A stretch of DNA of 64,000 nucleotides, taken from Pseudisothecium myosuroides (Eukaryota; Streptophyta; Bryopsida; Hypnales; Lembophyllaceae). The stretch is taken from positions 42,251,724 through 42,315,723 of the forward strand of contig OX637287.1 in NCBI GenBank assembly GCA_951799445.1. The letters run 5' to 3'. The translations under genes and the position numbers were made by a program. The notes beneath the pieces were generated by a model. It worked only from the letters and a program-made list of their open reading frames with translations, was not told the origin of the DNA and made no database searches. Every line of letters starts with the position of its first letter. Within the stretch, counting starts at the first letter, position 1. Shown one piece after another: positions 11,566 to 22,392 of the stretch.

Positions 11566-13342
11566 TCAACAAAATCTTGCCTCATTGCGATTAGGATAAC
11601 CTGGTCGTAAACCAGGTTGTAATCCAGAAGACAAAATTTTGCGTTCTTGTTGTGCCCTTTGTTTTTGCCAATATTTTAGCTCTTGTTGAAACAAAGTCAC
11701 TAGTTTACGTACCTATATAAGCTCAATGATACATAGACATCCTAAGATATCAATGGTTTATTTAAACATGCAAAATTCTTATTTTTATTTGATTAATTTG
11801 AAGTCTTTTGTAAAAAAATTAACCATAAACTATTGGTATAAATAATTACATTTATTGTACCTGGGTGTCATTCAATGAATACTTGAATTTGTTCTTTTTC
11901 TCAAAATTTTCAGTCATGGCTTCTTTAAATGCTTTCAATGGGAGGTTGGGACATTTCTCTATGCATCGGATTCGTACCTGCACAATGCATTTGTGCCAAT
12001 TTTTTCCTACAACAATAACTTTCATTTTTTTTGTGCATAATATGCAAGTAATACATTCCATTGTATTTTGATCCAAATTATTTTAGTTTTTAGTTTTTAC
12101 ATTAATGAAAATGTATGATTATTATGTATTTGAAATAATTGATTGAACTTTAAACAAGCATTTATTATATTTATATCAAGTGGACTTCTCAAATCTATAT
12201 TATACAAGAGCACAAAGAACTTCTATAAATTACATTGGCAATACAAAGGATGATTTTAAATGTGTCTTATAATTTGCATAGCAATATTTTATGTATTTGT
12301 CACTAAAGTAAGTTTTCAAAAATACTTGAGCTGGGAAGAAGCCTTGAAAGGCATCCGGTTCCAGATCCATTTCTCCATGGGAGGTGGCTTCAAAAATCCC
12401 AGATAATTCTCGTGCTCGATAGTTGTACAAGAATAATTTTGTCCCAGGGACCACTCGCAGAACCTATTGAAATTAATCTCAATCTCAATTCACAAACTAT
12501 CACAAACTTCCCAAGCTTTCTATCATTGCACACCCTACCTCATTCTATTTGTAACTTGATTGTATCCTAAAATTTTAATATTTCTGGACAAGATTTTCTA
12601 ACATAAAGATGTATTCAATAGCCTTTTTGATGCCAACTTTGACCTCAAATTTATCAAACATTTATAAGACTATAGTTATATACCAAAAATAATTATAAAG
12701 AATGTATCAAATGTCATTTACCTCAGCTTTGTTGGCCGCCGGTAAGGCAAACAATTTCATTTGCATGCATTCAATATAGGTATCACTTGTGCATCCAAAT
12801 ATCATGCCCGCTAAAGTAGGCTCAGCTATAGCCTCAGGGATATGTGCAGGTGATTGTGAAGTGCTTAATTCTCTTATTGGCTCAGGTTCTCTAACTACAT
12901 GCTCTCTTACTCTACGCTCCCGTCTGGGCTCTCTTCTTATTTCATGAATGGGAGGAAATATGGGACGTCGAATAGGCAATCCATTTGCATATACATTATT
13001 AGCGTAATGATCCCTTTCTCCAACAATATCTATTAGATGATCAGGGGGAAGCAACCCAACAGAAAGGGATGGATCATTGGGAAGGTTGTATTTTGAAAGT
13101 CCATAATGGCTGACTCCTCCATTTGCGCATCCAAGCATTTGCGCTTGCACTTGTGCAGCTTGAGCCTGAGCTAATAAGATCCGATCTTGTAAAGGATTTC
13201 CATACCCATTAATGTATGGTTCTTGAACAGCCCGCATGCCATTGATGTATCCACTGTGGTTGGTTGTTAGGGGCTCTGGCATCCATGTTCTTTTGATGCT
13301 TGGAGTATGTTTATGCAATGCCTCATAATTATAACTCCCCAT
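11566..13342 (-). CDS. DCD (Development and Cell Death) domain protein
   Basis: Four exons join with GT-AG introns and keep frame: 13342-12722, 12463-12326, 11977-11861 and 11712-11566, giving 340 aa. Residues 1-177 are variable, with a Gln/Ala-rich patch (about 57-70) and an Arg-rich patch (about 136-152). The DCD domain runs from about 178 to 305. It begins AGMIFGCTSDTYIECM, followed by LFALP, PGTKLFLYNYRARELSGIFEA and the FPAQVRIR block, and ends near DTQVRKLVTLF. DCD proteins are plant-specific and respond to stress, pathogens and hormones; the soybean and Arabidopsis NRP members promote ER- and osmotic-stress cell death. The C-terminal position of the domain and the total length resemble the NRP/B2-like group. 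The last 48 codons, past the intron in the domain, form a short basic tail with a local LQPGLRPGYP repeat. The molecular function of the domain is not established, so I give no symbol. Confidence 0.88.
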
Positions 13343-13371
13343 TTTGATGAGAATTGTTTAGTATAATTCTC

Positions 13372-13379
13372 TTATATAG
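13372..13379 (-). promoter_or_regulatory. Possible TATA box of the DCD gene
   Basis: TATATAAG on the minus strand lies only about 30 bases upstream of the DCD start codon. If used, the 5' untranslated leader would be almost absent. It may be a chance A/T match, with the real promoter and possibly a leader intron further upstream. Confidence 0.25.
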
Positions 13380-15439
13380 GATGTAATACTTTTTAAGTCT
13401 ATATTTAATAAAATCAGCTAATTAAAAAGCTTAACTTATTCAACAAAGTTTGTAACTAAAGTCAATTTATATGACACAAAGAGAACTTGCTTTCAATATA
13501 GGTATGTTTCATATATAGACAAGATTTTTTTCTATAAGTTAAAATCATCAATGAATTGTGGTTCCAAACAATAGAATCCTTCAAACTTCTATTTCATTGT
13601 TTACATAATCAATTTTATAATCTAAAAAACAACGTCCACACAATTTTGATCAAAATTTTAGACTTAATCCTTGCTAATTGTGTCACAATATTGTCTCACC
13701 TCCTTAAATACTAGTTAGTTAACATTGACAATTATATAGTGAGCACTATTAGTGTTCATCTTTTTGAAATTGCAATTTCTCTATTTTTCTTTGATTCGAA
13801 GGAAAAACAACAACTACAAATGCTAGAATAATTGTATTTAAGGAAAAATTAAAAATTCTTCAAAGAATTTGGTTGATAGATTTCAAAGTGCAATAAAATT
13901 GTACTATTATTTTATCTACTAAAGAAATAAAGTTGAAGTTAAGCTATTCAAAAAAATATAATTAATTTTCAAAAAAGACAAGACACTTAGTTTGATGCAT
14001 ATAGAAGAGTTTTTTGGCCACAAGTACAAATTAAACACCAAAATTTGTTGTCAAGAATTTATAAAGTGAAGCTTTGTAGATTAATTAAGATAGATTGTTT
14101 GAATTAATATAACAATTGGTTCTATACCATATTAGCCATATAGTTGTTGGAGAGACAACAAGATAGTAAATAATAACCGATCCTTATGTGGGCGGTTGAG
14201 GCAAGGCAACCACTAATATGCTACTTACAAATATATTAGGGTTAGTTATATAGCTTTGACTCCTTGGATTTTTTAGTGGTTTGGTTACCAAACTAAACTC
14301 ATCTTATTCGTCTTAACCTAACTATGTTTTTTTCTTTATTTACAAATTTAGTTTAATTTGGCATTGTAAATCCAAAAAAATTATATATTTTTGCTGAAGT
14401 AATTAAATAAATTTGTATTGAAGTGATAGAATTCTATACAATACTCTTAATACTTCATAGTAATTATATACTTTCCAAAAATTAACAACAAAATTTCAAC
14501 AATTTTTTGTAAAAATTTGACAAAATAGTTTTGTTCCCTCCTTTAGTTTAGTTTCCATTGGATTGTAAGAGGACTTAATAAATTAAAAGAATCACTTAAC
14601 TTAACCTACAACATACTAGTATCCACTTTGTCCTACTAGTGAAAGTGAATTGTTCATACTTATGCCGTAATATGGAAATTTGCAAACATTTGTATTTTAG
14701 ATAATCCACTTTCTGCTAAATTGGAAATTTTTGTGGTTGGTTAATTTGTTTTATAGCAAAGAATTTAGGATTCTACTTATAAAAATTCTATTGTTTGATG
14801 AAAATGGCTATTGTGAAAAACATAGAGTCTTGTCGCTACATTGTAAAGGGGTATTTCAAAGAAGTGAGTGTAATTTGGAGGGCAGTCTAATTTTGTAAAG
14901 TAGCTCACTGAATCACATTTGTTGTTTTATGAGATAGAAATTTGGAAAATAATAAATCTTCTTCATTGCATAGTTTAAATTTGAAAAATTTGTAAATGCA
15001 TGTTTGAATGTGAAACTTCAATTGAGTGCTCTTTTCAGTGAAATTTAGCTAATTGGATTGTAGTTTAAATATATTTAGAAATTTATTGTTGGTGTAGATT
15101 ATTTTGGGCATTTAGGTTATAGATTTTTATTCTTGAATATTAGAAAAATGGAGATGGGAGTGATTCAACATTGCACCATACATTTTTTTGTTTATTATAA
15201 GAAAAAAATGAAGAGACTATTGAAAAGAATACAATGGAAATCTTTTTTTTTTGCTTTTTCATGAATTTGGAGCTAATGTTTCATTCGTGCATCAACAAAT
15301 GTTGATTTTGATCATTTTCAAGTAATCAAAGTTTAAATATTTAACTTATATATGTTTACAACGTAGACATAAGATATGATGACCACTAAAGCCTTCATAC
15401 AAATTTTTGAATGTTGTTTAAAGTTTAAAGTTCAAACTA
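13380..15439. other. DCD upstream region and intergenic DNA
   Basis: A+T-rich sequence. The first several hundred bases are presumably promoter, but no defined element stands out. No gene or repeat is recognised in the remainder. Confidence 0.3.
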
Positions 15440-16890
15440 GCATCTCAAAGTTCAGGACCAACGAATTGTCAGCAATTATCGTGTAGTTACTGTTGTTTCA
15501 TGGGTGCGTACGTTAATTTGCAAATTATTGCATCGTTACGATGCACACGATGACTGCAAAGAAATGGCACTACTTTGTAATTTATATTAACTATGTCACT
15601 TTTATACGTTAATCATAAGTGTGCAAAAGACACAAATTATGCACGAAAATTTACATTCTTTATCGTGCATTTTCTGTGTATTGAAGGACACGAAAAATCC
15701 TTGACAATAATGTCATTGGAGTCATTACTGCAATAATGCTTATTAACTGGTATCAATGTTCTAAAAAGTATTGTCAATGTTCAATTGTTGATCATCATTC
15801 TAATTTAAAAAAGATTCTTAACTAAATCCCTGGCATTTTGAATTAAATCCATCACTACTATAGGCCATCAAATTTAAACTTGAACTAAATCCATCAATAG
15901 GCTACCAAGAAACTTGATAGCGTAGTGAAAGAATTACTTCATTGTAGCTTGAATTGATTCCATGACTAGGCCACCAAGAAACTTGGTAATGTAGTGATGA
16001 AATCTTTTCATTTGCAATTGGTGAGAGTTGAGGGTGCAGAGTCCCTCTTTATACTAAAATCCACTCTATGAACACTCAAAAGATATGGGACAACTTGAAG
16101 ATGAGAGCTTGACTTCTCATAGTCAAGTTGTTTTGAAAATGTATAAATCGTGTTCAAAGTAGAGATTCAGACCTTAGTTTGGCATAGTAAAGTACCTTTT
16201 TTTAAGAAACTTTGAACTAATAAAAGTTAGTAAATGAATCTAGCTTTCATCTACAAAAATCCGTTTGAGATTTAGAGCCTCCAATCAAAAGTTATGAACA
16301 AAATTCAAAGGCGATGTTTGAAAAGGTAAAAAAAATGTCTCTTCCAACCCGTCTCTGAACTTTGTCTATAGCTTTTGACTGGAAATTCTAAATCTCAAAC
16401 GGATTTTTGGAGATGAAATTTATCTTAATTTACTAACTTTTCTTAGTTCAAAGTTTTTAAAAAAAAGTTATTCTTCTATGCCTAAATGAAGTCTGAATTT
16501 CTACTTTGAATACAATTCCTGCCGCTTTTCAATTGACTTAGTATTGAAATTGTGAAAAATAAAAAAATGCAATGTTAGTACAATAACTATGCATGGACAT
16601 GATGTTGTGTGATTATTGCACTAACTTAATATGTCTTAGAAAAGCACTAATGCTGCACGAAGTTAGTCACCCATCACTAAACCACTGAAGTCATACATAT
16701 TTCGTCATGCATAGTTATCGTGCAACTTTAGTACTTCAAACTCAAATATGAATGATATGCCTCAACTGCATGGTATTAATGAATGTCATTATCATGTTGT
16801 AACAATGTTTCCAAATGAATGAATGTAACACGAAAGTAGTGCTTGACGATAATCGTGCGATTACCGTTGACATTTCGTGACAGAGGAACT
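15440..16890. mobile_element. Inverted-repeat element, family C copy 1, carrying a nested foldback
   Basis: The left end contains GCAATTATCGTGTAGTTACTG. The right end contains the inverted counterpart (ATAATCGTGCGATTACCGT) followed by AACTTTGTGATGAGATG. The same terminal motifs, CATCACAAAGTT and GCAACAATTATCGTG, begin the shorter foldback at 61.8-62.1 kb. The right half again carries inverted stretches such as GTGCACGATAA-type motifs. A separate family B foldback sits inside. There is no coding capacity. The outer ends are approximate because the arms are diverged. Confidence 0.5.
16142..16523. mobile_element. Foldback element, family B copy 2 (~380 bp)
   Basis: The left arm (TTCAAAGTAGAGATTCAGAC, then AATCCGTTTGAGATTTAGAG and CAATCAAAAGTTATG) is mirrored by the right arm, which ends TCTGAATTTCTACTTTGAA. 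The arms are about 180 bases each. The unit matches family B copy 1 and is inserted within the larger family C element, so family C is the older insertion here. Confidence 0.7.
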
Positions 16891-17593
16891 TTGTGATGAG
16901 ATGAAAGGCAGTAAATAGGATGATATATCATATTAAATGGATGATAAACATTTAGAATGGATTAAACATGGTCAAACCTTGGGATGAAATTTTTGAAGAA
17001 AAACAAGAAATTTTATTCCTACTTTAGCTTAAAAACAAGATTTTGTCATTTGGCAAAACATTGCTAGCTAAAAAATGATTGGTTTGGATTGATTGTCATC
17101 CTTTTGGTACTTTGATGTGTAAGGAGGTACTTAATTTTAGAGAATAAAAATGAAAATTGATATTTTGTCATTTAATAGGCTTCCTATCCTATCACTTCTA
17201 AATAAATTTGATGAATATTTAAAATGACATGATTAATTTTTGACTTTTTCAGTTGCAAAGACTTTATGTTGTGTGAATCCAAGTCTCTAAAGGCAACTTA
17301 TAATAATTTTATAGAAAAATATGAAAATAAATTATTTGTGATTAATTTGAAATCCAATTAATTTGAAGTTTCTTCTCAATTTATAAGTAGCAATTTTTTT
17401 TTTCAAGTTCCCAAGTTACATATACCAAATATGAATAGTAATTACTTGGGATTTTTCAAAAGTTTTAAATAGTATAGATTTTAAGATTGTTAGGTTTCAT
17501 TGAATGTCTAACTTTAAATTAAAGACAAAATGATGATTTTTTTTCTAAACTACAATTGAGCTTGATGAAGGCGAATCTAATTTGGATGTATGT
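16891..17593. other. A+T-rich intergenic DNA
   Basis: No gene or defined repeat is seen in this spacer between two inverted-repeat elements. Confidence 0.3.
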
Positions 17594-17827
17594 GTTTATT
17601 TTCTAAAGGTCCCTAATTCACTAGTAGAAAACGCAGGAATTTTGACAGAATTCTGTTGATTTGTACGCGTTGTCCCGGTCAGTTTTTTGTCGATTTCAAC
17701 AGAAATTTTAACAAATTTCTGTTGAAATTGACAAAAAAGTGACCGGGACAACGCGTACAAATCAATAGAATTCTGTCAAAATTCTTGCGTTTTCTACTAG
17801 TGAATTAGGGACCTTTAAAAAATAAAT
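17594..17827. mobile_element. CACTA-like palindromic MITE
   Basis: The sequence folds into one long hairpin. Inner ends at 17619 and 17802 read CACTAGTAGAAAACGC and the exact inverse. This is close to the CACTA...TAGTG termini with AGAAAA-type subtermini of plant CACTA (EnSpm) transposons. Pairing continues through GTACGCGTTGTCCCGGTCA to a TTAAC-like loop near 17710. It also extends about 25 bases outside the CACTA motif (CTAAAGGTCCCTAATT and inverse), so a standard 3-base target duplication cannot be shown. It is non-coding. Confidence 0.65.
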
Positions 17828-18750
17828 GCCGGCTTTTTATCACATTTATTTACAAACTTTCAATGGCACTTAGTGAAAGATATATATCAATTTTGAAAAC
17901 TATCAAGTTCATAGTAGGTTAACCTTGGGATTACACTAAGGCCAAAAACTGGCTGATGGATGTGACTTTCAAGATTGTTGTAAAAATGAAGAATACACCT
18001 ATTGGTCCAAAAATAAGATATTTTGGCAAAGTGATTTGGTGATAGGTTTTGTCCTTTTGGTATTATAAAATTTCATTGTGAATTTGACCTTATTTTCCAA
18101 TCAAATTGGCTTGCGTTTTAGAATTGAATTGTAACTTTTCTAAATTTGAGGCAAATCATGATTTCAAACTATTCCAAGCATAATAATATAAAATCCAATT
18201 ATTGTATGTAAAAGGCATAGTTAATGCTTCCATTTCAAACATTTATTTGCTTTTCTACAAATCATATTCAATAGATGTCTAAAAAATATTTTTCAAGAGT
18301 TTTTTTCTTTGTACAATTTTTTGCCTTTAGAAAAATATCTTTCTAAAATTTAGACATCTAATTTTGAGAATGATTTGTATAGAACTTATTTTACAAAAAT
18401 ACAACTCTTTTACATACTATAAGTGGTTTGTTAGCTAATCAACAAGAGACTTGGGCAAATCAACCAATATACTCGGGTGAGTCACTCTATGTATATTTAG
18501 GCCCTTTGTGCAGTAATGGGATATTTTTAAGGGGGGTATTTACCTCCTAGGCCAAAATAAAAGGGTCCCTATAATTATATAATTTGGCAAATGGCCTATT
18601 TTATAGCCCCCTATCATTACTTATACTGTTCATGTCAATGCATTTTTTTCTAGGCTATATTCTTTATAAGGAAAAAAATGTAATGAAAAAACAAAGTGAA
18701 AGCAAAAAGGTAAAGGACCCCAACTACAAGAAAGCATCTGTGGAACTTGA
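17828..18750. other. A+T-rich intergenic DNA
   Basis: Nothing supported beyond A/T-rich sequence; the 63-base tandem array begins at its right edge. Confidence 0.3.
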
Positions 18751-18990
18751 ACATACAAACTTCACCATAGTCAAGGAGAAAAGAAAAAAAATGGGGAGCA
18801 TAATCAAAACTCAAACACACAAAGTTCACCATAGTCATGAGGAAACAAAAAAAAGAAGGAACAGAATCCAAATTCAAACATAGAAATTTACCATAGCCAT
18901 GTGTAAAAGAAAAAAAATGGAGAGCATAATTAAATTCAAACATGCAAAGTTCAACATAGACATGAGGAAAAGGCAAAAAATAGGAAGACT
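18751..18990. repeat. Tandem array, four ~63-base units
   Basis: Units begin near 18751, 18814, 18878 and 18940. Each carries AAACATRNAAANTTYACCATAG-like sequence followed by an A-rich stretch and GGAGCATAATC-like sequence. Because 63 is a multiple of three, both strands stay open and give spurious frames of about 100 codons with a 21-residue period. No function is apparent. Confidence 0.7.
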
Positions 18991-20036
18991 TATTCAAGTA
19001 AACATGAAGAATTTATAAATAAGAAACATACAAGTACATAACAATGCCATAGACTTTATAAACTTGAAGAATTCATAAATAGTTCCAAGCAACTCCGAAA
19101 CATGTGAAACAAGTTGGGTTAGATGTCAATCCCATTTGGCTTGACAAGAAAATGAAGTGAAAGCATTTCAAGAAGGTTTACATCTCCTAATTCACCTGTG
19201 AACTGGAATTTGTGATTAGATGTAAGGACTTCATGGTTGGACAACAAGAAGAAAAAAATTGACAGAATCAGCAAACTCAAATTTCATCCACTACAGGTCA
19301 AGCCTAGCTATTCCAGCACCTGTCATAACTGGTTATACTAATTAGGATATCTGAGATCCAAATCTTTGAACCCTACATTACATGTAAGAAAAAAATTAAT
19401 GGCCCACATTTCTTAGTTACCTAAATTATTTATAACGGGTTTGTGACTTTCAATGGTCCCTACATTATTTGTAATTTGTTTATAAAATTTATGTGAAAAG
19501 AATAAAATCCTATCTATATTAAGCTGCACGTTGTTTCTAAAACGCGTTAAGTGACCCACCGGAGCCAATATACTTGTCCTTGGAGCCCTATTGATTGAAG
19601 AAGCCAACTTAAAATATGTCCTTTATTTTATAGATGGTTAAATCTATATTTTCCAACCTTGCTAGCTAGTTTGTAATCTTTGATTTCAAAAATTTCATCT
19701 GGGATAAATAACAAACATCTATACTACAAAAGGCCATGTCCTTGTAGCATTGGGTCACCTTTCAAATTAGGTAGCTATTCAAACTTCCTGATAATTCATA
19801 GTTTTTGCTGATACAAAGTTTATTACCCTTTGGCCTACAATTGACAAATTTCAATTTTTTTATCAAGGGTCAAGTGTATGGTTCTCCTAGTGCTTCGCAA
19901 GCTTACTATGGCCAACATATTTTCTTACTTCTTGAGAAAGTACTAAGATGACAATCACTTGTGTAATTTGGTGAAGTATTATGTGTAGGAACATTCATCC
20001 ATCTTGTGGACCAAAAAAATACTTTCCAATCACTTA
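18991..20036. other. Intergenic DNA
   Basis: No convincing coding or RNA gene. A minus-strand frame at 19413-19607 is short and unrecognised. Confidence 0.3.
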
Positions 20037-20953
20037 TTAACCACTAAAGTTCCATGACTATGTTTTCACCAAAAATGCTCAAAAATTGCCATTTTTAGTA
20101 CAAGTACCAAATTTTTGAATTTTTTTTGATACATGTAATCATAGGATCTTGTAGTATGCTGACGTGAGAACACGTGGTAAAAATTTCAGAAATTTCCACC
20201 TCGTGGATTGCAAGATATAAACATTGAAATTCATTGAAATCATTTTTTTGGCCCGCGAAAAATAGGGCAACTACACTTCACTAGCTCACTTTTCTATGGA
20301 AAAATGTTTAAAATGGTGGTGCTTTTTTGGATTCTTTTTCCTAAACAAGTTGGCTACATGCTTAAAATTTTTCAAATCATTTGGAATTGTACAACATATA
20401 GGAAAAAAATAGTATGTAGGAAGTAGAGAATGATTTAAAATACAAAATTGTTAAGAGTATAATTATGGAATTGAAAAATGTCAATCCCAATGGTTGTAAC
20501 GTTGTAATAAACAATCTACATCTTGTGATTTTATTTTTTTCAATAAATATTGAAAATTGAGTGAAATAAACAACTTAAAAGTTTATTGTAGACTAGAAAA
20601 TCCATAAGTGCCCGCAAACTCCAATTCTTCATATGTTTTGACTCATTGATTGAAATGGAATGAATCAAAGCTTTCCGCGTATATCTAGAGAACCAATTTC
20701 AAATTTTTGTTTTTCAGAAAAGTGATTTTTCTGATTTGCCTGGACTGCCCAAGTACAAAAAAAAGTAACATATTAGGCCATAACTTTTGATCCCTATTTC
20801 CAAATGTCAAGAAATTGAGTACCTTTGAAAGATATTCCTCGTCCCTTTCTTCTACTAAAAAATTCAGCCTTAAATATGGAAATTTATGGTCACACGTACC
20901 TGCCCAAAATTGCTATGCTGCTAGAAATAGCAGGCTGGTCCTTCAGGGGTTAA
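20037..20953. mobile_element. TTAA/CCCCTAAAG-end element, family A copy 2 (~917 bp)
   Basis: TTAACCACTAAAGTTCC opens the element and GGTCCTTCAGGGGTTAA closes it. Interior landmarks shared with other copies are TAGGATCTTGTA near the left, CAAGATATAAACATT, and GCCATAACTTTTGATC and TGCCCAAAAT near the right end. A subterminal hairpin, CTGCTA-GAAA-TAGCAG, lies at 20918-20933. The right half is matched in inverse orientation by the fragment at 62.7-63.1 kb. The element ends about 80 bases before the G+C-rich leader of the GRV2 gene. It encodes no protein. Confidence 0.75.
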
Positions 20954-21029
20954 TCCAAAAATCCAAAAATATAAATAAATAAAATATAGAATTAAAAAAA
21001 AAAAAAATTACTTTTATTTCGAAAAGTAG

Positions 21030-22392
21030 AATATGGCCCCGAAAAGAAAGGGCTCAGTCTCGCCCGACCCGCCCGTCCCATACGTACATACCCGGGCCGT
21101 TTCCTACTTACCTAAAACGTACCCCACCGTCTCAACACCCACATATCCGGGACCACTCGTCAATACCCTTCCATACCCGGACCGAGTGAGCTTTGTGAGC
21201 TGTGAGTGCGGTGAATGCCGTGCAGGGGCGCCCTGAGAGCTCGCTCTGCGTGCTGATGTTGCAACATGGGACTCCGCGAAGCTGTTGGATTTCAGGCACT
21301 CGCTGCCTCTCGCCCTTGCACCGTCGTCACAATTCCCAGATTCCTCCTCGCCGATGCGCCTCCTGAGAAACTCTTTGGTTTCTGCGCGTGCCAATTCTGT
21401 TGTGGGACAGTTCCTGTTGCTTGAATCGAGGAGTATCGCTGTTGCTGCCTCGTGAAGGGGGGTTGGAGGAGAAGAGAGCGCGATCGGGTGTGGTGTGGTG
21501 TGATGTGTTATTAGTTTGTGGACTGGAACGATGGCTCGTCGTCGTCGCCTCTGCGGTGGTGGATTGAAGCGCCGGAGATTGTGGATTTTCGTGAATCATT
21601 GATTGATCTAACTGATTGATCGAATTGATTGAGCGCCATTCAGTCTTTTGAATTGGGAGACTCTCCCGAGGTGCGTGTGGTTGATTGGAGGTTTGTTTTC
21701 CGTTTTGGGTTCTGTAATTTGGAAGTTAGTTCGGGGTTTATTGTTGGTAGGGATTTAGGTTTCATGGTTTCTGAATCGGAGCTGGCGAAGTGAGTGACCT
21801 GGAGTGGTTTTGGAGAGGGAACAGACGTTTCTGTGTGAGGTCAAAATGAGGATATAAGTAATAACGACAACAATAATGGAGAGATTAATGTTATGATCGG
21901 AGACCAAGACGCCGTCAAGTGATTACACCGGAGATTTTCTTGTTGACTTGATTTTGGCATTGGAATCGTGGTTTAGGGTTTGTATTCGTGTGTGAATTTC
22001 GTGTTTCATTCATCCACACTGGCTTTATTTGTAATCATGTGGCTCCCGGATTGGCAGGAGAGAGCGAGAGAGGGGTAGGTTTAGAGGCCGAGGGAAGGAA
22101 TGGGCAAAGTGAAGGAATCAAGAGCTGGAGGGAGTCTCGGGGTTCAGTGTAGGGTATGCAAATGAAGGAGAAGCACGAAATTAGGGTAGGTTAGGATTCT
22201 GCGAGTCTTGGTACACAGCATATGTGATCAGGCCGCGGTTGCATCGATTGATTTCCGGGGGTGGAGCAGAGTCGGGAAGCGCTGGGGGCAAATCAGTCGG
22301 GTAGCCGCCCTGCGGTGGCGCAACAGAAGCCCTGGAGTTTGTGGCCTTTGTCGCTGCACGCGGACGATTACCCTGTCCGAATCATTGTGGGC
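21030..22392 (+). promoter_or_regulatory. G+C-rich promoter/5' leader of the GRV2 gene
   Basis: Base composition rises abruptly at about 21030, is rich in CpG, and stays high into the first coding exon. Open frames here have no family match and overlap on both strands, as expected of G+C-rich non-coding DNA. If transcription starts in the upstream part, the leader holds several short upstream ATG frames. Examples start at 21764 (9 codons) and 22100 (21 codons, stop at 22165). The transcription start and any leader intron cannot be fixed from sequence. Confidence 0.5.

Noticed and set aside
12230..12454. Separate 74-codon minus-strand gene
   Set aside because: It is exon 2 of the DCD gene read past its donor site.
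18584..18997. About 100-codon frames on both strands
   Set aside because: They arise from the 63-base tandem array and have a 21-residue period and low complexity.
21033..21599. Several 67-96-codon frames on both strands before GRV2
   Set aside because: They overlap each other in G+C-rich leader DNA, are proline/serine-rich by composition and match no family I know.
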